Of a stretch of DNA of 64,000 bases, positions 18,067 through 26,206 are shown one piece after another. The stretch is from CBDFNN01 sp965250215 (GTDB taxonomy: Bacteria > Bacteroidota > Rhodothermia > Rhodothermales > DATKEJ01): NCBI GenBank assembly GCA_965250215.1, contig CBDFNN010000004.1:4030001-4094000 (forward strand), written 5' to 3'. Position 1 is the stretch's first letter; every line of letters starts with the position of its first letter. The translations under genes and the position numbers were made by a program. The notes beneath the pieces were generated by a model. The model did no database searches and was not told the DNA's origin. It worked only from the letters and a program-made list of their open reading frames with translations.

Positions 18067-19139
18067 GGATCTACTTGATGGGTTTTAGTACAGGGTCTTA
18101 TAAATTCTTTTTGCACGAGATTCTCGTCCTCCAAAGTATTGTAGAAATTAGAAAATTGTCTATCCAGCTTCGATTTCAATTGTTCGTCGAGATACTTTGC
18201 CGATGAAATGAGTTGATGAATTTGGCCCTGTGCATCTTGAATTCGATCAATAATTGGGTCTAGCTCTTTTGGGCTTAAGCACAAATCGTGAAAAAGCTGA
18301 TGCCGAAGGGTCTCTGGTCCCAGCTTAGGAGCTCGATCAATGTAATGAGGCGATATAATCTGGGCAAAATCGAAGTCGTAGGGAAGGGCAAACAAACCGT
18401 CGGGCGAATCAAGATCCAGTAGTTTCAGATTTTGCCTCGCCTCGATGGACCAGTCAATATTCCCGATTACGTACTGAAAAAGATATAACAATGCAAGGCC
18501 TTGCTGATCCATTTCCTGATTCGATAAGCCATCCTTTTTGAGTATTTTTCCACCCAGGCGGCCGGCCAATGCATCTTGGTCCTCGATTAGGAATGCTCTT
18601 CTTGTGAATGATCGCGAAGGTTCGACGCTATCTTGGTAGGTGACATGAAGAAGTCGAACCCTGAAGCTGTGAGCTGTTAGAAGATTATAGCTTCTGTAAA
18701 GCAGAAACTCCTGCAGGATATAATCTTCGTAGCGGTCATCTTTGCTACGGCAGTGAGTAACCACTTTGAGCTTATTTTCGCCATCAAATATGGTGCCTTC
18801 GAGCTTGGTTTTTGGAAAGTCGAATTCAAGCGGGGGGAAATCACAATTCTCCTTTCTTCGCCTATAATTTCCTCGTGACTGAAGCTTTAAATTAACGTGC
18901 ACAGACTCTTGTGAGGCGATATTCCAATAGCCAATTTGAGCGCGATGATTTTCTTTTTTCTTCGCAGACTCATTGAGCAGGTGGTCCAAATCAAGTCGTA
19001 AAGTGAGCTTCAGTGATGAGTCGGCTTGGGAAAATAGACTGCTCGAAATGCTGCTGGGACGATCTTGAGACGCGAGCTCCGCAGAGACCAATGTGAAGCA
19101 AAAAACACAAAGAGCTAGTATGGTACATCTCGGTTTCAT
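18063..19139 (-). CDS. Exported CotH-like (atypical kinase-related) protein
   Basis: A 358-residue exported protein (MKPRCTILALCVFCFTLVSA). The core resembles CotH-like proteins: RGNYRRRKENCDFPPL, KLKVVTHC, YEDYILQEFLLYRSYN, then GNIDWS followed by NLKLL and PYDFDFAQ. In CotH these last blocks resemble the catalytic Asp, the Asn and the DFD-like metal site of an atypical kinase. Whether this relative is active cannot be judged. It overlaps the ankyrin gene before it and the PafA-like gene after it by 4 bp each, so it is the centre of a coupled operon. Confidence 0.65.
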   Translation of the reverse strand: MKPRCTILALCVFCFTLVSAELASQDRPSSISSSLFSQADSSLKLTLRLDLDHLLNESAKKKENHRAQIGYWNIASQESVHVNLKLQSRGNYRRRKENCDFPPLEFDFPKTKLEGTIFDGENKLKVVTHCRSKDDRYEDYILQEFLLYRSYNLLTAHSFRVRLLHVTYQDSVEPSRSFTRRAFLIEDQDALAGRLGGKILKKDGLSNQEMDQQGLALLYLFQYVIGNIDWSIEARQNLKLLDLDSPDGLFALPYDFDFAQIISPHYIDRAPKLGPETLRHQLFHDLCLSPKELDPIIDRIQDAQGQIHQLISSAKYLDEQLKSKLDRQFSNFYNTLEDENLVQKEFIRPCTKTHQVDP

Positions 19140-19783
19140 TCTTTCATGGCGGACTTGAGTTTACTCGTGAGAGTCTCATGCCCAGCCATTTCGGCCATAT
19201 CAGCCGCACAAAATCCAAGTGCATTTCGCTTGTTACAATCTGCGCCAGCCGAGATTAGAAAGTCGACGACCTCATCAAAGCCCTTGAAGGCCGATTTCAT
19301 TAGAGCGGTATCTCCATTGGGGTCCGAAGTCAGCTCGAGCAGGGCTCCTGCTTCAAGCAGTAATTTTGTACTCTCTAAATCGCCCTCGAAGCAAGCGTAC
19401 ATCAAAGCGGTCCATCCAAAATATTCATCGGTCAAGTTGGGGTCGGCGCCCGATTCTAGAAGTAGTCTGACAACGTCTGATTGCCCCTCACTCGCAGCAT
19501 ACATTAAAGGGCTTGCTCCATACATGTCTCTTGCATTGGGATCCAATCCTCGTGCAAGTAAGGATTCAAGGAAGTCTCCGTGGCCAAAGAATACCGCAGG
19601 GAAAATGAGGCTTTGATCTTGCTCATTTCGAATTAATGTCAAATTTTCGACATCAATATTCATGAGGTCTAGCTCGCCAGATTCGACCTGTTCAAATAGG
19701 CATTTTGTGTCGCAATCAGCTTGACTCCAAGCTGAGCTAGGGCAAAAAATCAGAAATAATACCAGTCCACAGAAGCCTTTCAT
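19136..19783 (-). CDS. Exported ankyrin-repeat protein
   Basis: Start ATG 19783 gives a signal peptide (MKGFCGLVLFLIFCPSSAWS) and a 215-residue protein; an upstream ATG at 19828 would precede it with 15 residues. Four ankyrin repeats are visible, with units such as GASPLMYAASEGQSDVVRLL, GWTALMYACFEGDLESTKLL and GDTALMKSAFKGFDEVVDFL, each followed by GADPN-like turns. Such repeats bind proteins, so this may be a periplasmic partner of the CotH-like or PafA-like products encoded immediately downstream. Its last four bases overlap the CotH-like start. Confidence 0.85.
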   Translation of the reverse strand: MKGFCGLVLFLIFCPSSAWSQADCDTKCLFEQVESGELDLMNIDVENLTLIRNEQDQSLIFPAVFFGHGDFLESLLARGLDPNARDMYGASPLMYAASEGQSDVVRLLLESGADPNLTDEYFGWTALMYACFEGDLESTKLLLEAGALLELTSDPNGDTALMKSAFKGFDEVVDFLISAGADCNKRNALGFCAADMAEMAGHETLTSKLKSAMKE

Positions 19784-19790
19784 GAGGCCC

Positions 19791-20591
19791 TCATTTCTCC
19801 AATCGCTCAATTCCAGGCTGTTCGTCAATCAGTATCATCCTAGCCCAAGATGAGTCATCATCGCCCGTTCCATAAATCATAAAGTGTCCTCCGTAAGGAC
19901 CGCCATCGGGATCGCAATGGACTATTTCCATGCGATACTCGTCGCCGACCTTCGGTGGTGTCCAGGAAGAGTCGCTAATTGGAAATGTCGAGGCCATTTT
20001 GACTCGTGCCTCCATTACAAAATTTCCACTCGGACTTACTTTGACATCATAGTCGTAGTCCGGCAAGGGGTCTTCCAAATATTCCTCTGTATCACTTCCA
20101 TGCCGCCACCATGCAGCTTTTTTCTTGCTTTCATCAGCCTCAAAGCAAAATGCGTTGTCGCCTCGCTCAAATTCCTCAGGTGCATCGTCGCCAGGGGCCT
20201 CAAGGAACCAGCAAATTGAGTCTTTGAAATACCAGGTCTTTGGAGCTTCGTCTGGATGTTCGGTGTCATTAAAGTTATCTTGGACTTCGGCTCCCATGTA
20301 GATGTACTCCGCATCCCAGGCGATGTAGTATCGAGCACTAAGATCATCCCCTGGATGAACATCGCCATCTTCTGATTGCAAGGTCAATCGATTTCTTCGA
20401 TGGTCATCAAACCAAGGAGTATGCTGAAGTCTGTAGATGTCCCAAACTCCATCATGAAAAGCCAAGTCTTTCCACTCACTGAGATCGGCATCGATCACCG
20501 GTTCTTCAGCAAGGCGTGGAACATGAATGATCGCTTGTGACAGAAGTAGACTTGGGGCGAGAGCGAAAATAAAAATGAGAAGGTATTTCAT
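19791..20591 (-). CDS. Exported CBM9/DOMON-like carbohydrate-binding protein
   Basis: From ATG 20591 (signal peptide MKYLLIFIFALAPSLLLSQA) the protein is 266 residues. The opening VPRLAEEPVIDADLSEW and the strand pattern with ARYYIAWDAEYIYMGAEVQD and EARVKM match family 9 carbohydrate-binding modules, which bind sugar chain ends or heme in related DOMON folds. No catalytic domain is attached. It lies between the Tat-type Gfo/Idh gene (upstream) and the ankyrin operon, 7 bp before the ankyrin start, so it may be the first gene of that operon. Confidence 0.75.
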   Translation of the reverse strand: MKYLLIFIFALAPSLLLSQAIIHVPRLAEEPVIDADLSEWKDLAFHDGVWDIYRLQHTPWFDDHRRNRLTLQSEDGDVHPGDDLSARYYIAWDAEYIYMGAEVQDNFNDTEHPDEAPKTWYFKDSICWFLEAPGDDAPEEFERGDNAFCFEADESKKKAAWWRHGSDTEEYLEDPLPDYDYDVKVSPSGNFVMEARVKMASTFPISDSSWTPPKVGDEYRMEIVHCDPDGGPYGGHFMIYGTGDDDSSWARMILIDEQPGIERLEK

Positions 20592-20632
20592 TGACAGTAG
20601 GACGGTTATCGTTTTCGTTTTGAGATACAACT

Positions 20633-20660
20633 CCCCCACTCCTCACCCCTCACTCCTCAC
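20633..20660 (-). repeat. Heptamer array spanning a stop codon
   Basis: Read on the minus strand: GTGAGGA, GTGAGGG, GTGAGGA, GTGGGGG. The array begins in the last codons of the Gfo/Idh gene, so it encodes the terminal Ser-Glu-Glu and supplies the TGA stop. The same Ser-Glu-Glu-stop arrangement occurs at 47491. Confidence 0.92.
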
Positions 20661-22170
20661 TTCTTATATTCCACCCCGGACGATAGTCACGCTTCAACAA
20701 AGCGTTCGCATCATCATTGTTCGTGATCATCAATTTCTCTGAATCGTATTTGAGTCGTTTAGAAAACTGGACAGATAGATTTCCTAGACAAGTGGCCTCG
20801 GCGAGTTGTTGGACAGCTAAGAAATCACCGCGTGAGGGTCTGTTTTCCTGCATGGCCATGACATATTCGTCATCCGCATCAACGATTCGATCTGCTTCCG
20901 CTTTTGGCAATGAGGGCAAATCCTTCAATCCATCTTTTGTCAGGAGCTTTGGATTGTTACCGAGGAAGTCGCAAACCAAAATACCATCATCTCCAATCCA
21001 CATCATTCCTTCCCGACCGAACTCCTCATCGAGATCAATCATCAGTTCAGGAGTTTGGGGTCTAATTCCTCCATCGTACCAGTAGATATCGACGGCCTCC
21101 TTATCGCCATTCGCAGGATGATGAAAATGGATGGTTGATGCATCTGGAAAAGCCACCTGTGTCTTTACTTGTCGACACGCATTGTTGACGACGTGACATC
21201 GACTTGATGACGAGCCTTCTGCAAAGGAAGGTGGTCCAAGTTTCAATATCCGATAAGGAGTCCACAGACTATACTGACCCATGTCACCCAAGCAACCTGA
21301 CCCGTAGTCTCTCCATCCTCTGAAGAGAGCATGTGTGTAATCGAGATGATATCCCCGATCCTTGCAGGGTCCTTGCCATAGATCCCAATTCAAACTTTTC
21401 GGAATGGGCATCTCTTCTTTCTCTCCAATCCAACCCTGCGGCCAAACTGGTCGATTTGACCAGTTGTGTACTTCTCGTACCGTTCCTATGACGCCGGCTC
21501 TGATGGTATTGGCCAGCTGATAGACGTACTCCTCATTATGCCATGCCAGAAGGTGTGTGGTCTTACCCGTTGCACGCTGAGTGTCGCAGGCAACACGAAC
21601 TTCTTCCAGGACATTGGCTAGAGTTTTGTGTGATACGGCATGCTTCCCCTTGTTCATCGCCGCGACGCAGACATGAGCATGAAGATGCTCCGGGGTCATG
21701 CAAAATACGCCGTCAATATCCTGCTCCTGCTCGAGCAGCTCTCGATAGTCCTCGTAAACGCGAGTATTGGCATTACTCATGCCTTTGAATTTCGAATAGT
21801 ATGTATCAACGATTTCCTTGCCACAATCTCTTCCGCCTCGGATACCATCATTCCCCTCACCCCATGTTGGCTCGTCCAGAAATTTTCTTATTCGATTTCG
21901 AATACCGAAAGAACTCCAATCTCTATAGTCGTAGCTGTCCTTATTTGGATCTGCTATACATGTAATCTGCAAGCGTTCATCGGGTAGCCACGTTCCAGAC
22001 ATCAAATTGATGCCCATGGTACCAGAGCCGATCAAGGCCATATTTAGTTTGTCACTAGGAGCTACTTTTCCCGGTCCACCAAGAACTCTACTTGGGACGA
22101 TGGTGAAGGCTGCCGCTGCCGCGCTAGTGCCAATGAACTCTCTGCGATTTAAGGTCGATTTTGAAGACAT
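20650..22170 (-). CDS. Tat-exported Gfo/Idh/MocA oxidoreductase
   Basis: A 506-residue protein with a Tat-type signal: NRREFIGTSAAAAAFTIVPS at residues 8-27. After this comes the Rossmann start MALIGSGTMG and the typical HKTLA block, the counterpart of EKPLA. The C-terminal half includes GSCLGDMGQYSLW, the family's active-site strand. Exported relatives such as glucose-fructose oxidoreductase hold their NADP cofactor tightly, which fits a periplasmic enzyme acting on sugars. The last residues are encoded by a heptamer array, so its C-terminus (RSEE) is probably recent. Confidence 0.88.
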   Translation of the reverse strand: MSSKSTLNRREFIGTSAAAAAFTIVPSRVLGGPGKVAPSDKLNMALIGSGTMGINLMSGTWLPDERLQITCIADPNKDSYDYRDWSSFGIRNRIRKFLDEPTWGEGNDGIRGGRDCGKEIVDTYYSKFKGMSNANTRVYEDYRELLEQEQDIDGVFCMTPEHLHAHVCVAAMNKGKHAVSHKTLANVLEEVRVACDTQRATGKTTHLLAWHNEEYVYQLANTIRAGVIGTVREVHNWSNRPVWPQGWIGEKEEMPIPKSLNWDLWQGPCKDRGYHLDYTHALFRGWRDYGSGCLGDMGQYSLWTPYRILKLGPPSFAEGSSSSRCHVVNNACRQVKTQVAFPDASTIHFHHPANGDKEAVDIYWYDGGIRPQTPELMIDLDEEFGREGMMWIGDDGILVCDFLGNNPKLLTKDGLKDLPSLPKAEADRIVDADDEYVMAMQENRPSRGDFLAVQQLAEATCLGNLSVQFSKRLKYDSEKLMITNNDDANALLKRDYRPGWNIRSEE

Positions 22171-22406
22171 GCTTGTTCGGGTTGATTAGTCACTAGTCAG
22201 TATACGAGAAGGTTGATGAGAAATCTAGACCGCTCCCAAACCTATTATCAATCACGAAGGCACAGTTCCGGAGATAGAATTGAATCTTGAAATGACTTCT
22301 GGACGTCATTTCTCGAGTATGCGCTCAAAAGAGATCTCGCAAGTAAAGCATTTAATGAGTCGATCCTCTATTTTGAAACGTCTAAAAAGCTAAACGATTA
22401 TCAAAT

Positions 22407-24146
22407 ATGGCCAATATTATTCAGGAGGAAGTATACGACGTTTGCATCGTGGGATCTGGGGCCGGAGGAGGAATGGCTGCCAAAGTGCTGTGTGACTCTG
22501 GTGCGAAAGTTGTGATGTTGGAAGCAGGAGAAGAATTCTACGGAGACCAGCAAGGCAACAATCACAAAGGATTCTGGGAATCAGACTATCGCGGAGCGGG
22601 AACGGATGATCGCCCATTCGGAGAGTGGGATGCCTGTATCGGAGGTTGGAATATTGAAGGCGAACCTTACAATGTTGAAGACGGAACCAAATTTGACTGG
22701 TTCAGAGCTCGAAACCTTGGAGGACGAACTCATCACTGGGGAAGAATCTCTCTTCGTTTTGGTCCAGATGATTTCAAGAGAAAAAGCATCGATGGCCTTG
22801 GCGACGATTGGCCGATCGGCTACGAAGACATCGCACCTTACTACGACAAAGTTGACGATTACGTTGGCGTCTGGGGAATGGATGATCCTTCACTACCAAA
22901 CGAGCCGGCTGGAAAGGGCTCGCAAAAGCCTCCTCTACCTCGTGGATACGAGTTGCTCATTAACAAGGGTGCGAAAGAGATGGGCATCCCTAATATCCCA
23001 TCCAGACTCTCCATTCTGACTGAGCCAAAAAATGGCCGAGCCAAATGTCACTACTGCAGTCAATGTGCAAGAGGATGCACGACCAACTCCTACTTCTCCT
23101 CACCCTCCGTATTGCTTCGCCCTGCATTAGCTACTGGGAATCTCACACTGATAACCGGTGCCTTTGTACGTGAGGTCATGACCGACAATGAGGGTCTTGC
23201 AACTGGCGTTTCCTATATCAATACCGCCGATGCACGCGAGTATCAAGTAAAAGCAAAGGCTGTTGTTCTCGCCGCAAGTTCTTGCTCCTCGGCTCGAATA
23301 ATGCTGAACTCAGTTTCCTCTCAGCATCCAAATGGACTAAGTAATTCTTCCGATATCGCTGGACGTTACCTGACGGATTCAGTTGGAACGGGGACTTGGG
23401 GATTCTTCCCAAAAATGAAAAATGCACTGCCCCATAACAACGATGGCGTAATGGGTGCCCACATGTATATTCCTGGATTTCTCGATCCGCGCAAGGATGA
23501 CATCGATTTTGCAAGACCTTACCACATCGAATACACTGGCTCGCGTCACATGATCGGGCAAGGTTTCTTGTGGGATATGCAGAATTACAATCATCGCTAT
23601 TTCCCAGAGGAGAACCGGCCCAAAGGTGGAGGCGGTTATGGCGCCGGCTTGAAGAAAGACGTCCGATCGATCTATGGCACTTATATCAATTTTGCCGGTC
23701 GCGGCGAGATGATAGCGCGAAAAAGAAACCGGTGCTTTATCGACAAAGGGACGGTCGACAAATGGGGAATCCCAGTCTTGAAGTTTGACGTCACCTTCAA
23801 CGACCAAGAATTCAATCAAGCTAAGCACATGCAAGAGACGATCCATACCCTGATCGATAAGATGGGCGGATGGACGGCCTATGGCATGCCAGGAAAGGAG
23901 GCTAATTGGGGAATCGATACACCAGGCAAGATCATACATGAAGTCGGCACGACACGTATGGGAAAAGATCCAAAAAATTCAGTTCTGAACGAATGGTGCC
24001 AGGCGCACGATGCCAAAAATGTCTTTGTTGCAGACGGTGGTCCTTTTGTATCTCAGGCACACAAGAATCCGACCTGGACTATCCTAGCTCTGGCATGGAG
24101 AACGGCCGATTACATTATTGATCAGAAGAAGAAAGGAAACATTTAA
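22407..24146 (+). CDS. GMC-family FAD oxidoreductase (gluconate/sugar dehydrogenase-like large subunit)
   Basis: A 579-residue flavoprotein. The N-terminal FAD site reads IVGSGAGGGMAAKVL, and residues about 58-125 hold NLGGRTHHWG, the flavin attachment-region motif of the gluconate-dehydrogenase branch. A Cys cluster, CHYCSQCARGC near residue 215, may be structural or redox active. The C-terminal HEVGTTRMG and VFVADGGPFVSQAHKNPT carry the catalytic His/Asn pair. It oxidises a sugar or polyol at FAD. No Tat signal is present, so it probably travels with the next gene's product, the Tat-tagged small subunit. Cytochrome partners are not adjacent. Confidence 0.9.
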   Translation: MANIIQEEVYDVCIVGSGAGGGMAAKVLCDSGAKVVMLEAGEEFYGDQQGNNHKGFWESDYRGAGTDDRPFGEWDACIGGWNIEGEPYNVEDGTKFDWFRARNLGGRTHHWGRISLRFGPDDFKRKSIDGLGDDWPIGYEDIAPYYDKVDDYVGVWGMDDPSLPNEPAGKGSQKPPLPRGYELLINKGAKEMGIPNIPSRLSILTEPKNGRAKCHYCSQCARGCTTNSYFSSPSVLLRPALATGNLTLITGAFVREVMTDNEGLATGVSYINTADAREYQVKAKAVVLAASSCSSARIMLNSVSSQHPNGLSNSSDIAGRYLTDSVGTGTWGFFPKMKNALPHNNDGVMGAHMYIPGFLDPRKDDIDFARPYHIEYTGSRHMIGQGFLWDMQNYNHRYFPEENRPKGGGGYGAGLKKDVRSIYGTYINFAGRGEMIARKRNRCFIDKGTVDKWGIPVLKFDVTFNDQEFNQAKHMQETIHTLIDKMGGWTAYGMPGKEANWGIDTPGKIIHEVGTTRMGKDPKNSVLNEWCQAHDAKNVFVADGGPFVSQAHKNPTWTILALAWRTADYIIDQKKKGNI

Positions 24147-24149
24147 ACC

Positions 24150-24184
24150 GTTTTGCGTCATCCGTGATGCGTTTTGAGTAGGAA
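24150..24184 (+). repeat. Heptamer array after the GMC stop codon
   Basis: Units GTTTTGC, GTCATCC, GTGATGC, GTTTTGA and GTAGGAA start 3 bp after the TAA stop at 24144-24146 and occupy nearly half of the gap to the next gene. Confidence 0.8.
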
Positions 24185-24223
24185 ATTGGAGCGTCGGCGG
24201 TGGTCGACAAAATTATTGAAAAC

Positions 24224-24859
24224 ATGAATAGAAGAGACACCTTAAAAGCCCTCGCACTGGCACCGATTGCTGGATCAGCCATCATGTGTAAGGACGTCGC
24301 TATTTCTCCCGAGAACGCCACCATGGCGCACGATGAGATCGCGAAAACCATAGCGACTGTTGGATCCTACAACACAAAGTTTTTGACCTCACACGAATTT
24401 GAATCCGTCTCAGCCCTCGTAGATGTGATCATTCCAAAGGACGAGGTTAGTGGCAGCGCGAGCGACGCAAAAGTACCTGAATGGATCGACTGGAACGGTT
24501 GGCTTCATGAGACTGCCAAGACTCCTCTTAGAGGAGGAATCGCATGGATGGATCGGCAATGCAGAAGACGCTATGACGCAGATTTCAAAGACTGTACGCC
24601 AGAGCAGCAAACAGCTTTCGTGGAAGACTTAGCCTTCCCAGATCATATCGCGGAAGACCTTGGTAATTTCGGAAAGGACTATTTCAACATGATGCGCAAC
24701 TATTCCATCTCCGGTTTTTATTCGAGTAAGATGGGCCATGACGATGTCAAGTTCATGGGCAATGGCTACCTAGATAAATTCGAAGTACCGAAGGAATGGT
24801 TGGATCATCTTGGGGTCTCATATGATGACCTTGGGATTGACTTGGATAAGTTCGCATAG
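24224..24859 (+). CDS. Gluconate 2-dehydrogenase subunit 3-like protein
   Basis: From ATG 24224 the protein is 211 residues and opens with a Tat-type signal (MNRRDTLKALALAPIAG). The body matches the subunit-3 family of gluconate 2-dehydrogenase: an N-terminal FESVSALVDVIIPKDE, then PEWIDW, and FVEDLAFPDH in the middle. The family escorts the flavoprotein subunit through Tat and stabilises it in the periplasm. GMC plus this subunit is a recognised pair. An IS3-family element sits directly on its stop codon; the coding sequence is intact because the target duplication restores TAG. Confidence 0.85.
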   Translation: MNRRDTLKALALAPIAGSAIMCKDVAISPENATMAHDEIAKTIATVGSYNTKFLTSHEFESVSALVDVIIPKDEVSGSASDAKVPEWIDWNGWLHETAKTPLRGGIAWMDRQCRRRYDADFKDCTPEQQTAFVEDLAFPDHIAEDLGNFGKDYFNMMRNYSISGFYSSKMGHDDVKFMGNGYLDKFEVPKEWLDHLGVSYDDLGIDLDKFA

Positions 24860-24893
24860 TGTCCCGTCCTAAAATAGTTGACAGGTTGTTGGT

Positions 24894-25718
24894 TTAGTTT
24901 AGATGTACTTGTGCTGGCGTTTTCAGCCCCAGTGAATAGTGTTTTCTTTTCGTGTTGTAAAGCCAAATGGACTCTCTCAAGGCTCTCGTTGCCTCTTGAA
25001 CTGATTCAAAGGGTAGGTCCATGTAGAACTCGTTTTTAAGTATGCCATTGACCCGCTCGGCCACGGCGTTCTCGTAGCAGTGGTTCTCTTCGGTCATGCT
25101 GATCTTCATCTCGTTTTTCTTCAGCAATCTTGTGTAGGCTTCGCAGCAATATTGTATACCTCGATCGCTGTGGTGTACGCATCCCTTGATTCTCTTCATC
25201 TGATCCATAGCCATCTTTAGGGCGCTAATAGGTCCTTTCGCAGCCAAGGAAGGAGCCACATGGTAACCGACTATAGCGCGACTGTAGAGGTCTGTTATTA
25301 GAGAAGCGTAGCAGTGGTCGCCTGACTTCAGTCGCAAATAGGTAATGTCAGATACCAGCACCTCGTCTCGCCTCTCAGGTGATTTTCCTTTAATCAGATT
25401 CTTGTGCTTTCTATAGTGGTGATAAGAGTTCGTCGTCCGCACTCCACGTCTTCTGGGCTCAATCAAACGGCCTGTGCGTCCAAGCAATTCGTATAAGGCA
25501 TCTCTACCAACAGGAATGAGATGCTTAATCTCGTCGTAGACCTTGCGAACTCCTGACCGAGCAAGCAGAGAACGATAGTGGTCTACAAGAGCCAATATGC
25601 GTCCTTCATCTTGCTCCTTAGCTTTCTTACGACGTAGATGATCGTAATACCCCTGGCGACTGACTCCGGCATACGCGCTCATTGCACGAATGCTACTTGT
25701 TGAACAAGCTAAAGTCAT
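24894..25718 (-). CDS. IS3-family transposase OrfB (DDE integrase domain)
   Basis: A 274-residue protein with the IS3 core: a helix-turn-helix-like start (YAGVSRQGYYDHLRR), then the retroviral-integrase fold. The DDE triad is visible as Asp in VSDITYLRL, Asp in HHSDRGIQY and Glu in NAVAERVNGILKNE. It cuts and joins the IS ends. It is probably made mostly as an OrfAB fusion by a -1 slip on the A8 run just before its ATG, which overlaps the end of orfA by 4 bp. Confidence 0.93.
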   Translation of the reverse strand: MTLACSTSSIRAMSAYAGVSRQGYYDHLRRKKAKEQDEGRILALVDHYRSLLARSGVRKVYDEIKHLIPVGRDALYELLGRTGRLIEPRRRGVRTTNSYHHYRKHKNLIKGKSPERRDEVLVSDITYLRLKSGDHCYASLITDLYSRAIVGYHVAPSLAAKGPISALKMAMDQMKRIKGCVHHSDRGIQYCCEAYTRLLKKNEMKISMTEENHCYENAVAERVNGILKNEFYMDLPFESVQEATRALRESIWLYNTKRKHYSLGLKTPAQVHLN

Positions 25719-26086
25719 GACTTCGAACCACTCTTTTTTTTGACATCTTTCTGAGGCTTCAGACCATGATACTGCATCCTAGCCCTCAGCATTACCACCT
25801 CAAGGTGAGAATTAGCAAGAGCTGATTCCAGTTCTTTAATACGCTTCTCCTGCTCCCTGATTTTATCCTTTTCGTCCTTCATCTCAACTCTAAGTCTTAC
25901 GTGAGTGGAATCATACTTGCCGAAGCGCTCGATCCAACGCCGAACAGTTGTCAAACTCATTCCATAAGAACGGGTGACGTCATTCAGAGACTTGAAGGTA
26001 CCATTTTCAATCTCAGAGACCACCTTCCGTTTGAAGGCAATCGAATATCTAATCGTACTCGGGTGAGGTTTATCTAATATGCTCAT
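25715..26086 (-). CDS. IS3-family transposase OrfA (DNA-binding)
   Basis: A 123-residue protein with an N-terminal helix-turn-helix (KSLNDVTRSYGMSLTTVRRW) and a C-terminal leucine-zipper-like coiled coil (KIREQEKRIKELESALANSH), the standard OrfA design. It recognises the IS ends. It ends in a Lys-rich tail (KDVKKKSGSKS) that spans the frameshift site. Confidence 0.9.
   Translation of the reverse strand: MSILDKPHPSTIRYSIAFKRKVVSEIENGTFKSLNDVTRSYGMSLTTVRRWIERFGKYDSTHVRLRVEMKDEKDKIREQEKRIKELESALANSHLEVVMLRARMQYHGLKPQKDVKKKSGSKS
25734..25741 (-). other. Probable programmed -1 frameshift site (A8G) of the IS
   Basis: Eight consecutive A on the minus strand followed by G lie at the orfA/orfB junction. 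A -1 slip here would continue as EWFEVMTLA into orfB, an arrangement common in IS3 elements. Confidence 0.7.
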
Positions 26087-26125
26087 AGCTCGATATATTG
26101 TGTCAAGCTATTTCAGGATCGGATA

Positions 26126-26159
26126 TAGCGAGTTGCGAGTTGCGAGTTGCGAGTTGCGG
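26126..26159 (+). repeat. Heptamer array separated from its gene by the IS
   Basis: TAGCGA followed by three GTTGCGA units and a final GTTGCGG (one base of slip before the last). The TAG is the right-hand target duplication of the IS. Before insertion the array would have begun exactly at the stop codon of the subunit-3 gene. Confidence 0.9.
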
Positions 26160-26206
26160 AAGATGTTGTCTATGTCAGTTCTTGTCAAAAACCCTTAGCG
26201 CATCTC

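Larger units (their letters stand above)
24860..26125 (-). mobile_element. IS3-family insertion sequence, intact
   Basis: A 1266-bp element with imperfect terminal inverted repeats: left TGTCCCGTCCTAAAATAG and right (reverse complement) TATCCGATCCTGAAATAG, followed by TTGACA in both. It carries overlapping orfA and orfB on the minus strand. The 3-bp sequence TAG flanks both ends (24857-24859 and 26126-26128), the expected IS3 target duplication. The left copy is the stop codon of the subunit-3 gene. Removing the element joins that TAG directly to the heptamer array at 26129. Confidence 0.9.

Noticed and set aside
22171..22200. GATTAGT CACTAGT CAGTATA as another heptamer array
   Set aside because: Too few and too diverged units to tell from chance.
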